Below are positions 1 through 9,003 of a stretch of 43,514 nt of DNA, piece by piece. Position numbers and translations under genes: made by a program. Each line of letters opens with the position of its first letter. Positions within the stretch are counted from its first letter, which is position 1. Where the stretch lies: assembly GCA_028818695.1 (NCBI GenBank), contig JAPPNK010000003.1:1-43514 (forward strand). The letters run 5' to 3'. A model generated the notes under the pieces. It was not told where the DNA came from and ran no database searches. It worked only from the letters and a program-made list of their open reading frames with translations. This stretch comes from Candidatus Poribacteria bacterium (GTDB lineage Bacteria; Poribacteria; WGA-4E; GCA-2687025).

Positions 1-134
1 GCGCCGAGAAGCATGACCGTTTTGCCGTTATACTGCCAGTAGCGCGGGTTTTCATTGGACGGACGGATGCGGTTCTCGTCCGTTTCAGCCGCCGCAGGAA
101 TGGCGAGCAACAGGGAGCAAAGCGCAGCTGTCAT
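1..134 (-). CDS. Secreted glycoside-hydrolase-like protein, N-terminal fragment (runs off the window)
   Basis: Only the first 44 codons lie in the window; the gene continues leftwards past base 1. The ATG at 134 is preceded by a GAGG at about 11 bases. The product starts with a short hydrophobic export signal (MTAALCSLLLAIPAAA), with likely cleavage after the Ala run. The mature part begins ETDENRIRPSNENPRYWQY and continues NGKTVMLLG. An opening of the form 'I-R-x-S-x-E-N-P-R-Y-W-x-Y-x-G-K-x-V-x-L-L-G' is typical of the TIM-barrel glycoside-hydrolase-like proteins of the DUF4038/cellulase-like group; that assignment rests on this motif alone. It would act outside the cytoplasm on polysaccharide, which fits the sulfatase and LamG proteins nearby. 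No catalytic residue is visible in the fragment. Confidence 0.6.
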   Translation of the reverse strand, partial: MTAALCSLLLAIPAAAETDENRIRPSNENPRYWQYNGKTVMLLG

Positions 135-281
135 GATGGTACCGACCTCATCTCTTAAATTTGAACGTCGTATCGAATAAGTCCTGATGGAAGGGCAAAC
201 CGCCGTTTCCACTCGAACGCCAAATGACCATAAACCCTTTCCGCTTCTGCGTCAAATTGTGGGACGGCGCTCTGCGCGGGA

Positions 282-1808
282 TCAGCCCGCTTTTTCCAAA
301 AACAGCTCCTGGTTTGTCTTTGCGGCGTAGATGCGCAGCTCCTTCGTCTCAGGATCGTACACATGACGCGCCTGACGGCTCAAATTTGGGAGCGCAAACT
401 CCGTCAGGAAGCTGCCGGGGAAGTCGGAGTCGCGGTTCACAGCGTCCGCAAAGGCGGGATCGTCCAGTATGCCTTCTACATAAAGGACGCCGTTTTCAAC
501 ATAGACGCGGAGCGAATAGTCGGGCAGATCGGCGGGCAGCCGCTCCTTGCGCGGGCGAAGGCTGACCGGAGTCTTGCGCGGGAGCTCCAGCGCGATCTCG
601 TAACCCTCTCTCGTCTCGGTCAAATGGTGCGCCATGCCGTATCGGCGGCGCCGTTCCAGTTCGTCTGAAAGACGCGGCTCGCCGCCCGGCAGCGGCTTGT
701 CAGGCGGCTGGATGTCTTCCATCGGCGGACGGGCGAGGGTGCGGGCGACGCCTTGAACCGCCGGCCAAACGAGCCATCCGAGCGCCCAGCCGTAGAGCGA
801 AGCCTTATACTGCCGATGAACGGGCGCGTCCGCGGCGATGACCGACCAGGTGCGCACCAGCGCCTCAACGAAGCCGAACGTCACGGCGAGCGTCAGGTAA
901 AGATTTGTCATCGGGCTGATGTTCCACCGCTCTGGTCCGACAACGGCTTGCGCCCATGCGAACGCGACGGCTGTATAGAGAACCGCGTTCAGCGCGACGT
1001 TCCACCAGGTTGAAGATGCCGCGTTGAACCGTTTCTCGCCCGCATACCCTTCCAGCATATATTTCGCGCGGGCTGGCAGGGCGCCGAGAATCGGCTGCGC
1101 CGCCCAGATCAGAAAGCCGGCGAAGCCGCTGATCGACATTTCGGGGCGGGGCGGGGGAGTTTCGACAACAGGCTCTTCTTCAAGCTCAAATTCGGGGTCT
1201 TCTTTGTAGCCTGTCGGGATGACGCGAATATGCTCGCGCACCTCTTCGGGCGTTTCAGGGTCGATCTTTTCGGCGCCAGGCGGAGGGGCGGTTTCGGCGG
1301 GGGAAGGCGCGGCGGGCGCGGCGGCGCTTGAAGCGGGAGCGGCCGGAGCGGCGGGGCGGACGCCTGTTAGCTGGATCAGGGCGACTTCGGCGTCCAGCGT
1401 CCCTTCTTCGACCGTCTCAAGGATGCGCCGCACTCGGTCGCGCGTCAGATTCAAATCGGCGGCAGAAATGGAAACGGACGCGGCGGGCTGCGCCTCTCCA
1501 GCTTCAGAAGACGCGGCGGCGGGCTGCTCTTCTCCAGCTCCAGGAGACACTGCGTCGTCAACCGAAAGCCGCTCAAACGCCTCGCGGTTGATGTCGATAT
1601 AGGACTGCCACTGGCTCGGAACGTCCGACTCCTCAAAGATGGCGTCCACGGGGCATTCAGGTCTGCAGGCGTCGCAATCGATGCACTCATCGGGATGAAT
1701 ATAAAGCTGATCTTCGCCGTCAAACTCATAGATGCAGTCGACGGGGCAGACGACGACGCATGCCGTGTCTTTAACGTCTACGCACGGTTCGCAGATGATA
1801 TATGCCAT
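282..1808 (-). CDS. 7Fe ferredoxin fused to SHOCT-like, membrane and Hsp20-like domains
   Basis: A 508-residue multidomain protein. Residues 1-80 are a complete FdxA-type 3Fe-4S/4Fe-4S ferredoxin: cysteine-rich [10 protein letters not shown], then [17 protein letters not shown], and the usual tail [10 protein letters not shown]. After an acidic Ala/Glu linker, [20 protein letters not shown] resembles a SHOCT-like oligomerisation segment. A Pro/Ala-rich stretch leads to about three hydrophobic segments (roughly residues 255-375, e.g. [19 protein letters not shown]). The last 125 residues ([17 protein letters not shown] ... LRIYAAK) look like an alpha-crystallin/ArsA-HSP20 domain with a long internal loop. 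FdxA alone is normally about 80-110 residues. The ATG at 1808 has GGAG 8 bases upstream and lies inside the end of bioW, so the two are probably co-transcribed. The domains are clear at the N-terminus and tentative at the C-terminus; the function is unknown, possibly membrane-tethered electron transfer. Confidence 0.8.
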   Translation of the reverse strand: MAYIICEPCVDVKDTACVVVCPVDCIYEFDGEDQLYIHPDECIDCDACRPECPVDAIFEESDVPSQWQSYIDINREAFERLSVDDAVSPGAGEEQPAAASSEAGEAQPAASVSISAADLNLTRDRVRRILETVEEGTLDAEVALIQLTGVRPAAPAAPASSAAAPAAPSPAETAPPPGAEKIDPETPEEVREHIRVIPTGYKEDPEFELEEEPVVETPPPRPEMSISGFAGFLIWAAQPILGALPARAKYMLEGYAGEKRFNAASSTWWNVALNAVLYTAVAFAWAQAVVGPERWNISPMTNLYLTLAVTFGFVEALVRTWSVIAADAPVHRQYKASLYGWALGWLVWPAVQGVARTLARPPMEDIQPPDKPLPGGEPRLSDELERRRRYGMAHHLTETREGYEIALELPRKTPVSLRPRKERLPADLPDYSLRVYVENGVLYVEGILDDPAFADAVNRDSDFPGSFLTEFALPNLSRQARHVYDPETKELRIYAAKTNQELFLEKAG

Positions 1809-2570
1809 GTGTGTTTCTCCATATACGCCTCAGCGTCCAGACCGCCGATCAATACAGGCGCGGACTGCAGCTCCTTGACGCTCCGCTCCGCGTCAAAGAG
1901 CGCGGAATCGATCAGATAGACGCGGCCGCCGTTCGGGTCGCCGCGCCGTTTCATTTGTGTGAAGCGGACATATCCGCCCGCGCGGGAAGCCGCATAACCG
2001 GGCAGATAATTCGGATCGTCCGACAGACCGATCTCTGCCGTCACGAACGGCGCGGAAGCCGCCTTGGACGCCAGAGCGAGCGCGTCTATGAAACGAAAGC
2101 TCAATCCGCGCCGCTGCGCCCATTCCATGGCGCGTTCCCGCGCTCCAGGCTCCCAGTCAAATGCGGACACGCGAACCCCTTTCTCTCGGTTCGGATCCAG
2201 ACGCGCGCCTGTCTGGGCGTCCATCAACGCCGCGCCGCGCATGTTCCGCCCGCGCGTCAATGTTTCAACCGCCCGCCGCGCCGCCAACTCCGAAACGCTG
2301 CGCTCTCGCAGTTCCGCTTCCGCCAAAGAAAGCCCCTCGCATACGCTCCTTACATGTATCGTCGCCGCGTTCAACGCCGGCGCTTTGCGTATCGAATCAG
2401 CGCGGATCGGCTCCAGCGTCAGCGCAATGCGCGCGCCGTCCACTTGGCAGCGGCGCATCAGCTCGGCGACCGCCTCTTGGCGCTGCGGCGTCGGAACGAG
2501 CCGCTCCGCGCCAGAAACATGCCTGCCGCCGAAGCGGGCGCGCATTCTTGCCGATACCCAACTCTCCACA
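1778..2570 (-). CDS. bioW: 6-carboxyhexanoate-CoA ligase (pimeloyl-CoA synthetase)
   Basis: BioW activates pimelate with ATP and CoA to pimeloyl-CoA, the entry substrate for biotin synthesis in the cytoplasm. The family signatures are present: SARMRA near the N-terminus, then [10 protein letters not shown], a central [11 protein letters not shown] and a C-terminal GGRVYLID followed by PVLIGG. The length, about 264 residues, is that of the family. The start is uncertain. I chose GTG at 2570 because it places the RMRA motif about 8 residues in, as in known BioW proteins; TTG codons at 2590 and 2605 are in frame but have no convincing ribosome binding site. The 3' end overlaps the ferredoxin-fusion gene by 31 bases. 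No other biotin genes are in the window. A miniature repeat begins about 50 bases upstream. Confidence 0.85.
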
Positions 2571-2619
2571 GCCCCTATGTTGCCATGCAAGACGCCAAAG
2601 GGCAAGGCAGGCTCAATTT

Positions 2620-2772
2620 AGGCAGTCTCTATAGGCGATGATTTTGATTTTAAAGAGCCGCTTCAGAATGCGGAGGCTATCTGGAAGAACTCTGGATTCC
2701 CGCTTTCGCGGGAATGACGACCTGCCCGATTTGAACAGGATTTTTGTACATCACCGCCTGTAGAGGCTGCCT
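2620..2772. repeat. Miniature inverted-repeat element, family A, copy 1
   Basis: A 153-bp element bounded by imperfect terminal inverted repeats: AGGCAGTCTCTATAGGCG on the left and the complement of AGGCAGCCTCTACAGGCGG on the right. The centre is a perfect 20-bp palindrome at 2696-2715 (ATTCCCGCTTTCGCGGGAAT). A second copy lies at 21506-21655 and half a copy at 9049-9143. It has no coding capacity. No exact target duplication is obvious in the flanks. It occupies the gap between the LamG gene and bioW. Confidence 0.85.
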
Positions 2773-2808
2773 CAACCTGCCGTTCTGATCGTCAAAGAGG
2801 CGGCTTGT

Positions 2809-3591
2809 TCACTGCGTTTTGACGTCCGCCCAGGTCGCCGCCATTTTGCCGCGCGGGTCGACGGAGAGCAGCGTCGTCAGCCCTTCGTCCATGAGCGTCT
2901 GGATGTCTTCCTGCGTCAGCGCAACGCTAAACAGCGCCACTTCGGACAGCATGCCGTTCAGCGTCTCGGAGGTGTTGCCCGTCCATCCGCCGATGTTGGC
3001 GGGGGTGTCGTTGCGCGGGGCGGGAGGTCCGAGACCGCCTGTGAAGCCGATATCGGCGCCGTTTTCGTAGATGCGGATGGTTCCCTCGCCGTCGTATGTC
3101 GCGGTCATGTAGAGCCAGACGCCCTTCCTGACCGTTCCTCTGCCCCACGCGCCTTTCCAGCCGTTGTTCGCAAAATACGCTTCCCAGCCCGTTCCGTTTC
3201 CGCTTGTTCTGAAGGCGTAATTGGCGACCGTGACGCCAGGGGGCCGTTTCCCCAGAATATGCCCGAAGCCGTTCTCGGCGGCGTTGACATTCACCCATGC
3301 GGTGATTGTCCATGCGCCATCGATGTAGAGGCTTTCTGAGTCGGGAATGATGACGCGGTCGTCGTTGCCGTTGAGGCTCAAGGCGGGGCGGCCTTCGCGC
3401 CCGTCGACCCATTCGCCGCCCTGACGCTCGCCGTGGTTGTCGTTGCCGGAGTTGTCCAAAATCGAGTCGCCGCTGCCTTCATCCAGCAGCCAGATGCCGC
3501 GCGCGTCCTCAAGGTTCAGTTCTGCCTGCGCCGCTGACGCGAAGATCAAGCCGGCCGCCGCGGCCGAAACGCATATCGTTTTCCACTTCAT
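2809..3591 (-). CDS. Secreted LamG-domain protein with C-terminal LSVDP tag
   Basis: A 260-residue exported protein. Residues 1-23 are a Sec signal (MKWKTICVSAAAAGLIFASA, cleavage near AQA). The mature protein is almost wholly one LamG/concanavalin-A-like domain, with the typical opening GIWLLDEGSGDSILDNSGN, a middle WTITAWVNVN, and MLSEVALFSVALTQEDIQ near the end. Such domains bind carbohydrate or adhere to surfaces; no catalytic residues are expected or seen. The last 20 residues, LLSVDPRGKMAATWADVKTQ, match the C-terminal ends of the exported proteins at 29563-30282 and 24201-25319, although the domains before them differ. The ATG at 3591 has AAGG 6-7 bases upstream. It is a single gene between a repeat element and the divergent dsbD gene. 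Confidence 0.85.
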   Translation of the reverse strand: MKWKTICVSAAAAGLIFASAAQAELNLEDARGIWLLDEGSGDSILDNSGNDNHGERQGGEWVDGREGRPALSLNGNDDRVIIPDSESLYIDGAWTITAWVNVNAAENGFGHILGKRPPGVTVANYAFRTSGNGTGWEAYFANNGWKGAWGRGTVRKGVWLYMTATYDGEGTIRIYENGADIGFTGGLGPPAPRNDTPANIGGWTGNTSETLNGMLSEVALFSVALTQEDIQTLMDEGLTTLLSVDPRGKMAATWADVKTQ

Positions 3592-3811
3592 GTTTTCGCC
3601 TTCGGTTCAGTTGCCTATATTAAGGGCGTAGCGCCGCCAGTATAAACGGGGCGTTTGAAGCAGGCAAGCTTTTTCGACAGAGCTCTCGATCCGCGTCCTA
3701 AGCGTCTTCAGGACGGCTCTACCGCTGAGTTTAACCAACAAAATCAACCGTATTTTTGTAGTTAAAGGAGAGCTCCGATCAAAACGGCGTGCATGTCGGC
3801 TCAAAAGGCGC

Positions 3812-3817
3812 TATAAT
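3812..3817 (+). promoter_or_regulatory. Candidate -10 box for dsbD
   Basis: A perfect TATAAT sits 33 bases before the dsbD start codon in the 258-base gap between divergent genes. I see no good -35 hexamer at 16-18 bases upstream (GTGCAT at 17), so this is a partial match only. The ribosome binding site AGAAGGAT lies 6-7 bases before the ATG. Confidence 0.4.
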
Positions 3818-3849
3818 ATATTAAGGATGCAGTTGAGAAGGATAGAAGT

Positions 3850-6195
3850 ATGCGGCACATGAGGCTTGTCGGCGCGATCGCCGCGATAGCGGTCTGGTTT
3901 GTTTTGGATTCGTCGGCGCAGCTTCCGCTTATCGAGTTGGAAGGCGGCGAAGACGAAAACGTCCGATTCACCGCAGAGATAGAACCGTCCACCGCGCGGC
4001 CCGGCGAATTCGTCCAGCTGCGCGTCAAAGCCGAGATCGATGAGGGATGGTATATCTACTCGGAGGGGAAATTTTCACCCGACCCGACCAAAATAGAAAT
4101 TGATCCCGGGGCGTTTGAACTGGTTGACGAGGTCGTTCAGCCGATCCCGATCATCATCTACGACAAAGGGTTCGAAAAGCAGATTGGCGTCTACCGCAAC
4201 GAAGCGGTCTTCACGCAGACGCTGCGGATTCCTAAAAACATCCAGCCCGGCCAGCAGACCGTCTCAGCCGTCGCCAGCTTCACCAAATGTAACGACGTAC
4301 AATGCATCCCGCGCAACACCGCTCAAGCGCAAGCCAGCCTCAACATCGAAGCGGGGGCGGTTCGAAAAGCGTACGCCGAAAGCCCCATGCCGCCCAATGT
4401 GAAGATATCCGCCTCGTTTGATCCGTCCACCGCGCGCGCCGGCGAGTATGTCCAGCTGCGCATCGAAGCGGAGATCCGGGAGGGATGGTATATCTACGCG
4501 CTTAACGAAGGGCCGAAGCCGACCAATATCACGCTCAAGATGGACGCTCTGGAGCGCGCCGGGCCGCTCCAGCAGTCGGACCCGCTCATGATCACCAAAA
4601 AGGACGATCAGGAGAAGATCGGCATTTTCAAAGACCGCGCCATCTTCACGCTGCCGCTGTTCATCCCAAAAACGGTGGAGCCGGGCGTTCAAAAAGTAAC
4701 CGCGAGCGTTCTCTTCATGCCCTGCAACGAAACGCAGTGCTTCACGCCCAAAACGATCAATCAAGAGATTGAGCTGACCGTCAAGAAGGGAGACGTAAGA
4801 TCCGCCTACGCCCATGCGCCGGGTTCCGCGGTAGGCGGAACCATGGGCGGGCTTAGCAAAGCGCGTTCCGAAGGCCTCTTAGCCTACATCGGATTCGCCA
4901 TGTCGATGGGATTCCTATCTCTCTTGACGCCATGCGTCTTTCCAATGATACCGATTACGGTCTCCTTTTTCACTAAAAAAGAGGGATTGACGCGCGCGCA
5001 AGGCGTCGGACAGGCGTTCATCTACTGCCTCGGCATCATGGTCACCTTCACGGCGCTTGGCGTTATTCTGTCTGCCTTTTTCGGCGCCGCCTCGATTCAG
5101 AGCCTGGCGACGAACGTCTGGGTGAACCTGCTCATCGCGGGGATCTTCATTTTCTTTGCGTTCAACCTGTTCGGCGCGTTTGAAATCACGGTTCCGCACT
5201 GGCTGCTCAACGCTTTCGGCGGATCGCGCCAAGGGGTCGGACATGCGGCGACCGTCATGATGGGCCTCACCTTCTCGCTGACGACGTTCACATGCACCGT
5301 GCCGTTTGTGGGGACGGTTCTTGTCGCCGCCTCGAAAGGGGAGTACTTTTGGGCGATTATTGGGATGCTCGCCTTCTCGGCGGCGTTTTCCTCGCCGTTC
5401 TTCTTTTTGGCTCTGTTCCCGCAGATACTCTCCTCTCTGCCAAAATCAGGCGCATGGCTCAACTCGGTCAAGGTGACGATGGGGTTCCTGGAGCTGGCGG
5501 CGGCGCTCAAATTCATCAGCAATATCGATCTCGTGTTCGAATGGGGAGCGCTCCCCCGCGAGCTGTTTCTGGCGATCTGGATCGCCATTGCGCTGGTCGC
5601 CGCAATCTATCTTCTCGGCAAGGTACAGATGACGCATGACACCCCCCCTGAGCATGTCGGCTCCATACGGCTCATCTCCTCCATCAGCTTCTTTGCGGCG
5701 ACGCTCTATCTGTTTACAGGACTCATGGGGAATCCGCTTGGCGAACTGGACGCCTTCCTGCCGTACTACGCCATGAAAGAGGATCAGACATCAGATATCC
5801 ACGACAACTGGCATGAGTCGCTTGAAGACGCGCTCGCCGAGGCGAAGGAGATCGACCGTCCCATCTTTGTCGACTTCACAGGAGTCACATGCACCAACTG
5901 CAGGTGGATGGAAAAGAATATTTTTGTCAAAAAAGATGTGACCGCGCTCCTGGATAATTACGTCGGGGCGCAGATATGGACAGATAAACGCAACGAAGCG
6001 TCCAGAACCAACCGCAAAATGCAGGAGGAGCGGTTCCAAACGACCGCCCTGCCGTTCTATGTCCTGCTCTCGCCCGAAGACGAGGTGATCGATTCTTTCG
6101 ACGGCCTCACGCGCGATTCTGAACAGTTCAAAGCGTTCCTTCAAGGCGGACTGGACGCCTTCGCCTCCAACAGAACAGTGAGAGCCGCGCCGTAA
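3850..6195 (+). CDS. dsbD: DsbD-type thiol:disulfide interchange protein with two N-terminal alpha domains
   Basis: DsbD carries electrons from cytoplasmic thioredoxin across the inner membrane to periplasmic thiol proteins. In this 781-residue protein the order is: signal peptide (1-23); two tandem copies of the DsbD N-terminal (alpha) domain at about 37-175 and 185-320, each ending in a Cys pair (C147/C152 in KCNDVQC; C292/C297 in PCNETQC); an eight-helix membrane domain (about 345-620) with the two transport cysteines C362 (TPCVFPMIP) and C482 (FTCTVPFVG); and a C-terminal thioredoxin-like domain with C681-TN-C684. All key cysteines are present. The copies share PSTAR.GE.VQLR..AEI.EGWYIY. 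Classical DsbD is about 565 residues with one alpha domain, so the extra length is the duplication. It probably supplies reductant to exported thiol proteins such as the TlpA-like protein at 14569-15681. Confidence 0.9.
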   Translation: MRHMRLVGAIAAIAVWFVLDSSAQLPLIELEGGEDENVRFTAEIEPSTARPGEFVQLRVKAEIDEGWYIYSEGKFSPDPTKIEIDPGAFELVDEVVQPIPIIIYDKGFEKQIGVYRNEAVFTQTLRIPKNIQPGQQTVSAVASFTKCNDVQCIPRNTAQAQASLNIEAGAVRKAYAESPMPPNVKISASFDPSTARAGEYVQLRIEAEIREGWYIYALNEGPKPTNITLKMDALERAGPLQQSDPLMITKKDDQEKIGIFKDRAIFTLPLFIPKTVEPGVQKVTASVLFMPCNETQCFTPKTINQEIELTVKKGDVRSAYAHAPGSAVGGTMGGLSKARSEGLLAYIGFAMSMGFLSLLTPCVFPMIPITVSFFTKKEGLTRAQGVGQAFIYCLGIMVTFTALGVILSAFFGAASIQSLATNVWVNLLIAGIFIFFAFNLFGAFEITVPHWLLNAFGGSRQGVGHAATVMMGLTFSLTTFTCTVPFVGTVLVAASKGEYFWAIIGMLAFSAAFSSPFFFLALFPQILSSLPKSGAWLNSVKVTMGFLELAAALKFISNIDLVFEWGALPRELFLAIWIAIALVAAIYLLGKVQMTHDTPPEHVGSIRLISSISFFAATLYLFTGLMGNPLGELDAFLPYYAMKEDQTSDIHDNWHESLEDALAEAKEIDRPIFVDFTGVTCTNCRWMEKNIFVKKDVTALLDNYVGAQIWTDKRNEASRTNRKMQEERFQTTALPFYVLLSPEDEVIDSFDGLTRDSEQFKAFLQGGLDAFASNRTVRAAP

Positions 6196-6249
6196 TCTTA
6201 GGCGGTCCTGAAGACGACGATACTCCGCGGGAACGGCGGGTTGCGGACC

Positions 6250-6283
6250 GCGGCGCGTTCATGTGAAAAGTGAACGCCGCCGC
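6250..6283. terminator. Candidate bidirectional hairpin terminator
   Basis: Between the convergent dsbD and sulfatase genes, GGCGCGTTCA and TGAACGCCGCC form an inverted repeat around a 9-base loop (stem about 11 bp with one bulge). No long T tract follows on either strand, so a termination role is inferred from position. Confidence 0.4.
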
Positions 6284-6304
6284 TGACAGCAATCTTGTTT
6301 TAGC

Positions 6305-7699
6305 CTATTCAGGCGGCTCGTAATTCGGATTGGGAACGGGCAGCTGCGCCTTCACCTCCGCGCGCCAGTCTTGCAGCATGGAGAGCATATCGTTTGTCCG
6401 CCGCGCCTCTTTGGAGGACAGGTCTTCCGATTCGCCGATGTCGTTCCCAACTCGGTACAGCTCCGTGCGATCGTCCTCAAAGAACTCAACCAGCTTCCAA
6501 TCGCGCGCCCGCGCCGTTCCATAGGGCGACGCGCCGCCGGGGTGGTAGTGCGGATAGTGCCAGTAGATAGCGTCCCGATCCAGCTGCGCAGACGGATCGC
6601 CGAACAACGGCGCGAGACTCAGCCCGTCCACCGATTCAGGAGCGGCGCCGCACACCTCCAAGATGGTCGGGAAAAAATCGACCCCTGTCACCGGCTCGCT
6701 GGAGACCGTTCCCGACGAAACGCCGTTCGGCCATCGCGCAATGAGCGGAACCCGAACCCCGCCCTCGTAGGCGGAACCTTTGCCTGCGCGGAGCGGAGCG
6801 TTCGTCGTGATGCGCATCAAGCCGCCGTTGTCGCTCGTGAAGACGATGAGCGTGTTGTCGGAAATGTTGAGCCTGTCCAGCGTCTCAAGCAGGCGCCCGA
6901 CGCCCTCGTCCACGCTGTGAATCATCCCGGCGTAGGCGGGGTTCTGATGCCGCCCGTCCTCTTTGACCCGTTCCCGGTAATGTTTCGTCCACTCCTCTTT
7001 GGATTGAATCGGCGTATGGACAGCGTAATGCGACAGGTAAAGGCAAAACGGCCGATTCGCGTTCCGTTCAATGAACTGAATCGCCTCGTCGGTGAGGCGG
7101 TCGGTCAGATATTCGCCCTCTTCCCCGCCGCTGAGCGTCGGTATGCGCGGATTGTTCGATCCCGGCCGCGTGTAAGGGTAAAAGTAGGAGGGCGGCTGCC
7201 CCTTCTCATACCCGCCGATATTCAGATCGAAGCCATGCTCTAGCGGCCAATACTCTTCGCTTCCGAGATGCCACTTGCCGACATGCGCGGTCGCGTAGCC
7301 GTTTTCTCTCAAAACGCGGGCGAAGGTGCGCTCTTCGAGCGGCAAATGATGCGTCCATTCAGGCGGCAGCAGCTTCGCTTTAGGGCGCGAATGACCGTGA
7401 ATCCAGTCGGTGAGATGGATGCGGGCGGGATAATTGCCCGTCAACACAGCGGCGCGGGAAGGCGAGCAGACGGTGCAGGCGGCGTAAGCGTCGGTGAAGC
7501 GCATTCCCTCCTCGGCGAGGCGGTCGATGGCGGGCGTTTCGTACAGGTCGCTTCCGTAGCAGCCGAGGTCTGTCCAGCCCATGTCGTCCAGCAGAATAAA
7601 CAGAATGTTGGGCGGCGACGGGGTCTGCGCGGCGGCTTTCGCCATCGGGGCGGCGGCAGAAGCGGCTCCAAGCGTTTTGAAAAAAGACCGGCGGTCCAT
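6305..7699 (-). CDS. Tat-exported type I sulfatase
   Basis: Type I sulfatases hydrolyse sulfate esters, here probably of sulfated polysaccharides or glycosaminoglycans outside the cytoplasm. The 464-residue protein begins with a twin-arginine signal (DRRSFFKTLGAASAAAP). The sulfatase domain follows: metal ligands D38-D39 (LLDDMGWTDLG) and the C78-S-P-S-R82 signature, where C78 would be converted to formylglycine. Later conserved pieces are HVGKWHLG, FTSDNGG and the C-terminal KLVEFFEDDRTELYRVGND. The length is normal for arylsulfatase-A-like enzymes. A separate formylglycine-generating enzyme would be needed; none is in the window. The gene stands alone, convergent with dsbD. The substrate cannot be told from sequence. 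Confidence 0.9.
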   Translation of the reverse strand: MDRRSFFKTLGAASAAAPMAKAAAQTPSPPNILFILLDDMGWTDLGCYGSDLYETPAIDRLAEEGMRFTDAYAACTVCSPSRAAVLTGNYPARIHLTDWIHGHSRPKAKLLPPEWTHHLPLEERTFARVLRENGYATAHVGKWHLGSEEYWPLEHGFDLNIGGYEKGQPPSYFYPYTRPGSNNPRIPTLSGGEEGEYLTDRLTDEAIQFIERNANRPFCLYLSHYAVHTPIQSKEEWTKHYRERVKEDGRHQNPAYAGMIHSVDEGVGRLLETLDRLNISDNTLIVFTSDNGGLMRITTNAPLRAGKGSAYEGGVRVPLIARWPNGVSSGTVSSEPVTGVDFFPTILEVCGAAPESVDGLSLAPLFGDPSAQLDRDAIYWHYPHYHPGGASPYGTARARDWKLVEFFEDDRTELYRVGNDIGESEDLSSKEARRTNDMLSMLQDWRAEVKAQLPVPNPNYEPPE

Positions 7700-7782
7700 A
7701 TCGTCTCCTCAGCTGCTTCAGGTTTCAAAAGCGTTCTGCGCATCATGCCACACTTCGCGCTCGGCGCCAAGCGGTTCCGTCC

Positions 7783-7945
7783 GACCTTATGTCTTTAGTT
7801 GGGACATGTCGGCGGGCGGATGCGGACGGTTTCTGCGGCGCCTCTAGATTCCCGCTTGCGCGGGAATGACGGTCTGGTTGGCGACGCCTTTTCCCATAAA
7901 TAGAGAGATCCTTCGTTCAACTGTCCCAACTTTATGCATGAGGTC
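7783..7945. repeat. Miniature inverted-repeat element, family B, copy 1
   Basis: A 163-bp element with terminal inverted repeats of about 25 bp: GACCTTATGTCTTTAGTTGG at the left and the complement of GACCTCATGCATAAAGTTGG at the right. In the middle is the palindrome ATTCCCGCTTGCGCGGGAAT. Other copies are at 23398-23540 and 41394-41557, with half copies at 20194-20292 and 9004-9068. It lies in the gap before the GalU-like gene and encodes nothing. Confidence 0.85.
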
Positions 7946-7997
7946 AGGTTCCGTCCGCGCTCGGACGGCGCTATCCTAAGGGCGCGGGAGGAGAACG

Positions 7998-8999
7998 ATG
8001 ACTCGGTCTGGTTCCTACTTGCTCATCATCGCGGCGGGCGGATACGCGACCCGCGCGCTTCCCTTGACCGGCTACGGCGCCAAGATGAAAGCGCTTGTGA
8101 ACGCGGGCGTTGACGGGGCGACTGTGTTGGAAACGATTCTGCGCGAAGCCGAACGCAGCGGCATTGAGCATGTCGTCACGGTCGTTTCGTCTGAAGAGGC
8201 GGCGCAGGCGGTTGAGCGTTTTTTGGACCCACTCGGGCAGGATCCTGACTTTGCCGAGTTTCTTGTGAAACGGGGCAAGACGGCAGAGATGGAGCAGATA
8301 CGCGCCCTTCCCCGTTTCAAGTGTGCCGAATGCGTCGTTCAAACGGAGCCGCGCGGTTTCGGCGACGCGACCGCGCTTGCCGCGGATGTTTTTTTCGCTG
8401 AAGAGTTTGACGGGGCGTGCGTCGCCCTGGGGGACGATGTTGTACATGCGGCGTCGCCGGCGATGGCGCAGCTCATCTCGGGACGGAGAAGCCTCGGCGG
8501 AACCGTCGCCGCCGTTCAGAGAGTCTCAAAAGAAGAAGCGAGCCGCTTCGGGGTCGTTCTGGTTGAAGGCGAACCGATTGAGATGCCGAACGATTTCACC
8601 GGCAGAACGGCATACCGCGTATTGGACATGGAGGAGAAGCCTGCCGACCCGTCTCCGAACATGATAGACGGAGAGGAGACCTATCTGGCAGTGGCGGGGC
8701 GGTATGCGATTTCCGCGGACGATATGCGTTTTCTCGCCGGCGCGGAGGGCGCCATTCATCAGGAGCTGGACTTCACCGCCCTTCTCCGGCGCAACGCCGC
8801 AAACGGCTCCCTCTCCGCCGTTGAGCTGGACGGGCATTGGCACAGCGTCGGCTCGCCGTTAGACGCTCAAAAAGCGTTCCTGCGTTACGCGCTCATCCCA
8901 GAAAGCGGACAAGCCGGCGGCAGCCATGCGGAGCTGCGCCGATACGCCCAATCGCTTCTCAACGAGCTGGACTCCGATCAGCAGCGTCTATACGATTGA
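7998..8999 (+). CDS. GalU-like nucleotidyltransferase (UTP-glucose-1-phosphate uridylyltransferase family)
   Basis: A 333-residue sugar-nucleotide pyrophosphorylase of the GalU group, which makes an NDP-sugar from NTP and sugar-1-phosphate in the cytoplasm. It has the fold's opening AAGGYATRALPLT, which corresponds to the usual G-x-G-T-R nucleotide loop but is degenerate (GYATR, with no classic PK.M follow-up). It then has a uridine-binding-type TEPRGFGDATALAA, a metal-binding LGDDVVH, SRFGVV, MEEKPADP and a GRYAIS segment. The ending HSVGSPLDAQKAFLRYAL matches the family's substrate-loop end. The ATG follows GGAGGAG by a few bases, a strong ribosome binding site. The degenerate loop leaves the real substrate open; another hexose-1-phosphate is possible. 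The gene stands alone between two repeat elements. Confidence 0.75.
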   Translation: MTRSGSYLLIIAAGGYATRALPLTGYGAKMKALVNAGVDGATVLETILREAERSGIEHVVTVVSSEEAAQAVERFLDPLGQDPDFAEFLVKRGKTAEMEQIRALPRFKCAECVVQTEPRGFGDATALAADVFFAEEFDGACVALGDDVVHAASPAMAQLISGRRSLGGTVAAVQRVSKEEASRFGVVLVEGEPIEMPNDFTGRTAYRVLDMEEKPADPSPNMIDGEETYLAVAGRYAISADDMRFLAGAEGAIHQELDFTALLRRNAANGSLSAVELDGHWHSVGSPLDAQKAFLRYALIPESGQAGGSHAELRRYAQSLLNELDSDQQRLYD

Positions 9000-9003
9000 A
9001 CAA

